A stretch of DNA of 64,000 bases from Lithodes maja (Eukaryota > Arthropoda > Malacostraca > Decapoda > Lithodidae), in NCBI GenBank assembly GCA_037953745.1, contig JBAKBP010003234.1:62001-126000 (forward strand), read 5' to 3'. A program made the position numbers and the translations under genes. How positions within the stretch are numbered: position 1 is the first letter of the stretch; every line of letters begins with the position of its first letter. The notes beneath the pieces are model-generated. The model saw only the letters and a program-made list of their open reading frames with translations, was not told the DNA's origin and did not search any database. Below, piece after piece: positions 57,845-64,000 of the stretch.

Positions 57845-57987
57845 CCGCAAATTTGCGGGCCAATGGAGGCATAACCGTACCGACACCACCCTCCCGCAAT
57901 TTTGCGGGACCCCCCAACGATCTCCGCAAATTTGCGGGGAGCCGAAACGTCCCAGAGGACCGAATCGAGCTCCCGCAAATTTGCGGG
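57845..57987. repeat. Cluster of four palindromes in the DIRS-2 leader
   Basis: CCGCAAATTTGCGG or a close variant occurs at 57845-57858, 57893-57908 (arms around TT), 57924-57937 and 57972-57987. The starts are spaced about 49, 30 and 49 bp. The cluster lies between the start of gag and the 5' terminal repeat, and could be a binding site array for the recombinase or a host factor. Confidence 0.8.
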
Positions 57988-58967
57988 ACCGGCCGAGATG
58001 GTCCGGCGCCGAAAAAAGCGAGAGGAGCGTCTAGGGAATACCAAAAAAGGCCACAAAAAATGCGTCATCTCCTTATGAACTCCAAGCAATGATGGCCATC
58101 AAGCTGAGCAGTGTCTTCCTTGAATTTATCCTGACTCAACCGGTAAAGGGAGAGGCAAGGAAGACACACCAGGGGAGAGGAGGCACAACCCCCAGGAACC
58201 ACCCAACCCACAGAGATAGAGCAAAGCCCATGAGGAGAAGTGGCAGGGAGGGTGGTTTCGCACAAACAGGGGCCCCCGTGAGGTACCCCTGGATTGGGTA
58301 AGACTATTAAAGGATGGAGGTGAAACAGGAAGAGAAAACAACAACCAGTAAATGAAACTGGTGAGAAAAAGGGTGGCCTAGCCATGAGCAGAGAATGTGT
58401 CAGGGGCGAAAAACCCTGTGGTGTGAAAGAGGGGCCCCCGTGGGGTACCCCTGGAGTATCACGAACCACCTGGCGCCCAGGCCCTTGAGACACAGTGAAG
58501 GACTCGAAAGGGGGGACTCGGGAATAACGCTAATAATGCGGCCGACACAAACTCTACAAACAGCACCGCCACCAACGAAATCTCAGATTGTTTACCAACG
58601 GTACACCTAGGCTATAAAAAAATGAAAACTCATAGGGGCATAGCAATTCCTGAATGAGAAAACGAGCTAGGCTAAATTAAGCTAAAAGCTAAACTATGCC
58701 CAGACTAACAGGAAAAAAGAATATGAAAAGAGAAAGAATGAAAAACATACACGAGGAACGCCAGGCGCCCCCGTACCTTCGGTAGGCTATTTCCACACGC
58801 GTCTCCATTATACACACTTAGGAGCCCGTTTACGTGTGCCCTAGATCACGTAACATCTGTCTAACAAAAAAGAAGGCCAGATAAGCCGAAACGAACCTAA
58901 ACAGGGTGAATTAAAAGAGCACAACAAAAGCGACTTCATTCAATGGAGCGCGTGAAAAAATTATGAC
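57988..58967 (-). other. DIRS-2 leader, no gene seen
   Basis: Non-coding. It contains two direct copies of a GGGGCCCCCGTGNGGTACCC motif (58269 and 58432), about 163 bp apart. Confidence 0.5.
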
Positions 58968-59250
58968 GAGAGGGTCGCTCATGCGCACGTTCGACAGGGA
59001 TCTGCACATGACGGAACACGGGATAGGCCTTAAGCGGTAACTAAGGTAAACCCCTTTTTCTTCTCTTCTATGCTTTTTTCACCTTCGGTGGTAGTTTTGG
59101 TTAATGTACAACGTCTCCTAGAGCAAGATAAGGAGTAGACTCTAGACGTTTTCTTTTTAACCGCGGTTGGAATGATGACATAGCAGTCAAAATAGACAAG
59201 TCGTCATTGCAATTAGGTTAATAGCCTTGGCGTTGGATTTGCCAAGACTA
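58968..59250 (-). repeat. Right inverted terminal repeat of DIRS-2
   Basis: Reverse complement of 51238-51552 with very few differences. Its outer end TTTGTTAGTAGTCTTGG joins coding sequence of the DIRS-1 gag. Confidence 0.85.
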
Positions 59251-59607
59251 CTAACAAATATACAATTTTACCGCATGCCACACAGCTTTCAGAATATTCT
59301 TACATGTGTCGGGGGCTAGTGGAGAAAGTGGATCATGGAACTTAGCTATGTAATAATTACACCTGTCACAAACTTTAGGGTTCCACCTAGCTTTTGTCCT
59401 ATCAATACACATAGCGTGATAGGAGCAGAGATTATGAGCTGTAAGGGATAATGTGGTGCACTCCCTGTTTGAGCATAGTGTTGAGTCCTCGGGAGGGTCC
59501 ATTTCATGTACTGTGATACTGTCCATGTCGGCTGGTGAGGGTTCCGGGGAGGAGAACCCTCTGAAGGAGAAATTGTCTTCCAGGATGAGGACTTCTGTTT
59601 GTTGCAC
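59251..59607 (-). pseudogene. DIRS-1 Gag N-terminus with Cys/His motif
   Basis: About 118 codons. After an acidic start (MDSITVHEMDPPEDS) it has CSNREC, HNLCSYHAMC, then WNPKVCDRC: a likely zinc-binding unit of the form HxxCxxHxxC followed by CxxC. DIRS-2 Gag has the same pattern. The frame runs into the DIRS-2 terminal repeat and stops there. The true start may be the Met at about 59526, because the first possible codon here is GTG. Confidence 0.68.
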
Positions 59608-60199
59608 CTTAGCTTTCTTCTATGGTTGCATGTAGGCCCTGACGAGAGGGGAGAAAAGAAAACAAACAGATTCTTTTAGAGAGGGAAGACAATTTGTGTT
59701 TGTTTCCTGAAAACCTAAATTTTGTAAGTATCCCTGTAAATTAATTAAATTATGTAATTAGTGGGAATAACCTTAGCCGGTGGACCAGAAAAACGTCTAA
59801 AGATTTGACCCGTAGACTCACCTGATATTGCAGGTTTGTTAGGTGTAAGCAGGGGCCCACAGGTGGCTTGGATAGGGCTGTCAAGGGCTGTCAAGGGCTT
59901 GAAGTCTGTTGTAATGTACCTGTTGTGGTATCTCTTGGTACGGAGGGAGTAGGTCCAATTGTTGATCAGAGCTCCTCCTATGTAATGCCGTGCCTTGCCT
60001 GAGCCTGTTGAAATATCAAGGAGTCAATGTTGCATAATGAGATAAGCATCGTTCTTATTAGGTCTACCTGATTTGGGCTAGGATTAGGGTCTAGCCTTGC
60101 ATGATTTGCTTTAATTTAACTGGTTATATAGACGAGTTTATCATAAGTTCTCGTATTTGACTTAATTCTGAACATTTTGTTAATTATTATTTAACATGT
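59608..60199. other. No gene recognised
   Basis: Non-coding, AT-rich; probably the 5' end of DIRS-1. A short duplication of GGGCTGTCAA lies at about 59876-59895. I could not find a terminal repeat of DIRS-1 here. Confidence 0.4.
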
Positions 60200-60203
60200 T
60201 TAA

Positions 60204-62207
60204 CACCCTCCGACCCCGGCTAGGGAATATCGTGACTGTACTGTGTGTCCGGGGGTTTTCAGGAATTTTGGTCCCTGTTGATTCACATGTTACTCCTGAA
60301 ATACATTACACAAAGTTATAAAAAAAACAGAAAAATGTAGCACAAACCTTCATGTGTAGAATGCCGTTGAGTAGAGGTCTCTAGCCCAAGTGATTGCATA
60401 ATGGTGAGCGCGGGAAGTGGAGTGATTTTTATGCGTGAAAATCATCCCGCGTTCGGATGCGTCGCCTTTGCCCAGGCCCCGGCTCGGCTAACCTACTGTT
60501 TTCTTAGCCACTCGTCGCGCAAAACCTTTTACCTCCCGGAGGCGATTTTATGTATTGATAGTGATGTTATTATAGTTATTTGGAGTCCAATTATATAAAA
60601 TATGTTTATTAGGCTATGATTGTAACAAATATTTCACATTTTCACTCGATACCGTAGTTTTTATGAGTAATTGAGGTAGGTTATTGTTATATTAGGCACT
60701 GATTATTCGTTATCACAGGTGTTTATTATACTTTGGCCATCTAATATTATGTCATGTGTCACTTTCACTTAGTTATATGCTTTGTAAACGTTTTATATAC
60801 AATTTATTGTGTCTTTTTTCACTTATTTATATATGTTTTCATAATACATGATTTTTTTATCACAATACACCTGTACATTGTTTTATTTCCACTTGTTGCC
60901 TATATACATACATATTGTCAGTCTTTGGTACTTTCACTATGATTATTAGTTAGTACTCCTGCTTGCTGTGGTATTCAGCAAAGCACGGTATAGTACATAG
61001 TGACACCTGGCACTCCACACACTGCATGGTGGTCTTTTTGTGCTTCCTCGGCCTCACCTGGCTGTTCCAGCAGACATGGCACCGCCTTCTGCTAATGGTG
61101 ACTCCATCTCGTTCCAGAGGCAGGTAACAGAGCTTGTGCACATTTAGATACTGTGCACACTGCAGGCGGTCCTGAACGGGGCGCCCAGGTTGTGCCACTG
61201 CCCTCTGTGGAGCTAGAGCGGGGGCAGCACGCCCACGAACTTTGGCGGCGCGCACCCTAGGGCGGCCAGGAGCGCGACGGCGCCCAGGCCCAGCCCGGCG
61301 GCCAGCCCGGCGGCCAGGGCGGCCAGGAGCACGACGGCCCTGGGCAAAGCGTCTGGGTTGAGGGTCGTCGATGTCCATAAAGTCGTCGTCATCGTCGTTG
61401 TCGTCAGAGCCGTCATCTTGCCCTGACGGTGGACCCAGGTAATCATGGCCAGAGTCATCTGTGAGGTGCCCTTCTTCTTCAGAGCCCCCCTCATAATCTC
61501 GCGGGGAACGAATGATGCGTGGGCGGCGTGTAGGTCGGCGAGGTGGGGAAGGAGTGGGTAAATAGGCCGAAAGTGGGGGGTCCTCAACCCTAGGGAGTGC
61601 TGGTGGTGGTGGGGAAGAATGGCGGGAGCCTGGGGCAACTTGGGTGGCGTGGGTAGATAAGGAAGACAATGGCGGGTCAACCTCAGCCTCCCGCTCAGCC
61701 TCACTATCATCACTTTCATCGTCATGGTCAAATCCACTAAAAAAGGCGTATCTTTCATGGATTTCGTCTAGATCGTCAAAATCTTCACTATAGTGAGACT
61801 GATAAGACTCGGAGCTATCACTACCCAACTCATCAACACTATTTTGGCCTTCACCACGTTCATAACTCCTCAAAGCTATCTCAATACCTCCGGGAGTCAA
61901 CGCATCTTGTACGTGCCTTTGCGTTAGGGCGCGACGAACATGGGCAGGCGTCGAAGGGAGCGTAGAATCGGACACAAGGGAATAACTTTTTGGGCTAGTA
62001 TCCATGTTGGCGGCAGGGTAGAGACTGTTTTGGTGGCGTACATGCTGTCTGGTGGCGTCGCCTAGCGACGCCTGGTGACCACGGAGCGAAATTTTTACGC
62101 GCGCCATTCGAAAAGCACTCACGCAAGCAATGGTACAGTGGTGTACCACCCGGGTTCCTCGGGCCAAAAAAAAATGGTACACACGTGTACCACCCGGGGT
62201 CGAAGGG
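60204..62207 (-). mobile_element. piggyBac-derived element with TTAA target site
   Basis: TTAA at 60200-60203 and 62208-62211. The left end reads CACCCTCCGACCCCGG. The right end read inward is CCCTTCGACCCCGGG, so the inverted ends agree in 13 of 14 bases with an offset of two. Near the right end GTGTACCACCCGGG is repeated. At 2.0 kb it is shorter than a full piggyBac element, and it encodes only the outer parts of the transposase. Confidence 0.82.
60950..62006 (-). CDS. DDE-less piggyBac-type protein (acidic N-terminus plus C-terminal zinc finger)
   Basis: 352 codons from Met at 62006 (MDTSPKSYSLVSD). A homologous-looking upstream Met (62105, MARVKISL) is also possible. Residues about 45-110 and 190-215 are Asp/Glu-rich. 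About 215-260 is basic with three GRP motifs resembling AT-hooks. The C-terminus is the Cys-rich domain of piggyBac transposases (RRRCHVCWN, CVECQVSLCTIPCFAEYH). The central RNase H-like DDE catalytic domain of about 350 residues is absent, yet the frame stays open. It cannot cut DNA but could bind the element ends, as the Cys-rich domain does in piggyBac. It may be a relic or a binding-only regulator. Confidence 0.78.
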
Positions 62208-62479
62208 TTAAGGTTAATTAGCCTACTATAGTATGGCCTAACCACGAGTACCCAGTAATAATTTCTATTTGATTCCTGTATTTGGGGCCCTTCTCTTAGG
62301 GTACCTGGTGTTGTTGGGATAGGCTTAGGCCTAGCCTAGTGTTAGAGTACCCGGCTCATAGCTTGATGGTATCCGGCCGGGTGTTGTGGGTTATAAAACC
62401 ATTCGGTATTCTAGTTTGGGGATAGTTGGTCGTAGCCTTAACATGTCTGGGTTATATTTTTTTTTTTTTTTTTTTTTTT

Positions 62480-63620
62480 GGTATTATTGTGTTCCTGGAC
62501 CATCTGGGTACCAGGGACTGTTGTCATACTCGGTAGTTCCGGTACCCGAGTCTTGGTGCTCTGGCTTTATTAACCCGGGAGCTGCGGGAAGACTCTTAAG
62601 AGTTCCCCCGGCGGACTGCGGGAAGACTCTCCTGAGTAAGTAAAACTAAAAATCAACTTTTTACATCGAAAAAAAATATTTTTTTTATTTTTATTTTTTT
62701 ATTTTTTTATTTTTGTTTGGCCCCTGGGCCATGCAAAATCTCAGTCCTCTACCTCCCCTCCTTCCCCACTTTCCTCCTATTCCTCAGTTATCACCTATTT
62801 TCCCTATTATTCCCTTATTCTGAGGTATATTTTCGTGCTAACATTAGCGAGTTGCAAGCAGGGTGTTGTCATCACTGATAGCAATCGAGTGCAAGAGAGA
62901 GAGAGAGAGTATCGATCGACTGTGTCGCAGTGGCCTTGGGGAAAATGGGCGGGAAGGTAGCTTGCCTCACCCATACATTATACAACTCGCGGGCTATATC
63001 TCCGATTTTGACCATCCAAACGCTGTTTTCACTCGTTTTATTGTTGTTTCAGGTTAATACCTTTATAATCAACCCATAATAGGCGCATATGGATAATTAT
63101 TAATGCTATTAATGGTACAATGAATATTTTAGTGACGAAAAACCTCAAATACGTCAGCACAGGGGGAGGTTTTCATTTACCCCCGTGCGCACTTCAGAGG
63201 TTAAGATAAGTCCTAGGAAAAAAAAACGGGGTCTTGGGTTATATTTATATGGTAGTAATGTCTTTCCCGCCCATCCGGGTACCCGGGACTTTCGCCATAC
63301 TCGGTAGTCCTGGTAGCCGGGCCTTGGTGTCCGAGTTTCATCGAAATGAGGACTAGGATAACCGGGGAAATTATGAGTGTATGGTAACATAATGTTGTCC
63401 GCCTGTCTGGGTAGGCTACCTGGGGTGGGTCTCCCTACCCGGCAGTCTTGAAACCCGGGTCTTGGGGACCGGGGTTTGTTGAGATAATGACTCGGGAACC
63501 GGGAATTTGGTATTGAATGGTATTCCGGTGTCTCCCGCCTGATCGGGCACTCGGGACTGCCACCCTGCTGGCGGTCCCGGTGTCCGGGCCTTGGTACCCG
63601 ACCCTTTTGTGATGGGTCTA
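62480..63620 (+). repeat. Degenerate tandem array of about 135-bp units
   Basis: Motifs GGTACCNGGGACT, ATACTCGGTAGTCC and CCGGGNCTTGGTNNCC recur at about 62508, 63280, 63415 and 63548. Removing the TTAA element (62574-63200) restores the spacing to about 145, 135 and 133 bp. No gene is present. Confidence 0.75.
62574..63200 (+). mobile_element. TTAA-flanked non-autonomous element, copy 3 (complete)
   Basis: Between TTAA 62570-62573 and 63201-63204. It is 627 bp, from CCCGGGAGCTGCGGG to GTGCGCACTTCAGAGG. Ends are only weakly inverted (CC...AGCTGCG against CC...AAGTGCG). It has two subterminal repeats with CTGCGGGAAGACTCT, an AT-rich tract, GGCCCCTGGGCC and a GA run. It sits inside a unit of the 135-bp array. 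Confidence 0.85.
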
Positions 63621-64000
63621 GGTTACCTGGGTAATTGGAATATTATCAGCATGTCTTAAAACATTTTTTCATTGTAGTGGGACAAGGTCAACTATGATAT
63701 TATTATGGGTACTCATTGGGAGTAGGAGCTCATGATAACTTGGGAAAATAAAATTATATATACGAGTGTTTAGATGAGCAGAACCCGTAGGTTATTTCAT
63801 ATCAATTTTGATCACTAGTTGATGTAATGCTGGTTTATAGGAAACACTGTCATGTGACAAAAACTTGAAAGTAATAAATATGATGAGGGACTCGTGACCG
63901 ACTAGAGTGAAAACTAAACAAATTAATTTAAAGAGACTTGAATGTAAATATTGAAAGCACTTTTGGCCCTAATAAACAATTTCGGTGGCGTGACGAGTAA
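63621..64000. other. No gene recognised
   Basis: AT-rich sequence with no domain in any frame and no obvious repeat. Confidence 0.5.

Larger units (their letters stand above)
51238..59255 (-). mobile_element. DIRS-2: GC-rich DIRS element inserted in the gag gene of DIRS-1
   Basis: Bounded by near-identical inverted terminal repeats. Minus-strand order: 5' non-coding region, Gag, RT, RNase H, recombinase. Every block can be matched to DIRS-1, but the coding region is far more GC-rich and broken by many frameshifts. On its right side the N-terminal gag piece of DIRS-1 continues (59251-59607); on its left side the rest of that gag begins (51200). Confidence 0.75.
33603..59607 (-). mobile_element. 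DIRS-1: tyrosine-recombinase retrotransposon split by nested insertions
   Basis: On the minus strand, Gag (N-terminal piece 59607-59251, then 51200-48825), RT and RNase H (48726-46900) and a tyrosine recombinase (46550-45681, 43000-42829, 33638-33603) read in DIRS order. Removing element C, a TTAA element with an RTE LINE, a SINE and DIRS-2 brings the pieces into line. Several frameshifts are present, some at homopolymers. DIRS elements integrate by recombination and leave no target duplication. Confidence 0.78.

Overview
This window contains no recognisable host gene. It is a eukaryotic stretch built almost entirely of transposable elements inserted into one another, plus microsatellites, a 191-bp satellite and one 200-N scaffold gap (23026-23225). 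The element set suggests an arthropod, most likely a decapod crustacean: two DIRS elements with tyrosine recombinases, Ty3/Gypsy elements with integrase placed before reverse transcriptase, an RTE-type and a CR1/L2-type LINE, TTAA-targeting elements and very abundant simple repeats. The taxon is an inference from element content only.

Left part (1-12.1 kb, minus strand): two Gypsy copies lie head to tail around a single LTR (5943-7708). Copy D (7709-12096) is a decayed gag-PR-IN-RT-RNaseH element. Copy A (1-5942) is a rearranged derivative with its integrase core removed. A 5'-truncated CR1/L2-like LINE (1103-3671) is inserted in copy A. Copy D is cut at a TTAA by a 0.6-kb TTAA-flanked element (12097-12634).

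Middle part (12.6-28.4 kb): two near-identical inverted arms of about 0.98 kb (12639-13617 and 27387-28362) face each other. Each runs inward into a GGT-type microsatellite, and between them lie the gap and about 14 copies of the satellite. Element B, an 8.1-kb LTR element, sits inside the left microsatellite. Its two 1.84-kb LTRs are nearly identical. Its single 1,254-codon frame keeps gag and protease but has lost the integrase core, the RT active site and most of RNase H.

Right part (33.6-59.6 kb): a minus-strand DIRS element (DIRS-1) is the host of a nest. It is split by a young, nearly complete Gypsy element C (33639-42824, plus strand, TSD ATGG), by a TTAA-flanked element (43005-45676) that itself carries an RTE LINE, by a tRNA-headed SINE (about 47964-48468), and by a second, GC-rich DIRS element (DIRS-2, about 51.24-59.25 kb) with near-identical inverted terminal repeats. 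Further right are a TTAA-flanked piggyBac derivative that keeps an open frame without its DDE core (60204-62207) and a degenerate 135-bp tandem array interrupted by another TTAA element.

How the parts may work together: elements A, B, C and D share a SCAN-like Gag, LTR ends, a TTGGG-containing polypurine tract and, for B and C, a primer binding site. C is nearly intact and has young LTRs, so it is a plausible source of the missing enzymes for B. The strongest candidate for a new system is this pair: an autonomous Gmr1-like element and a young mosaic satellite that has kept one long reading frame.
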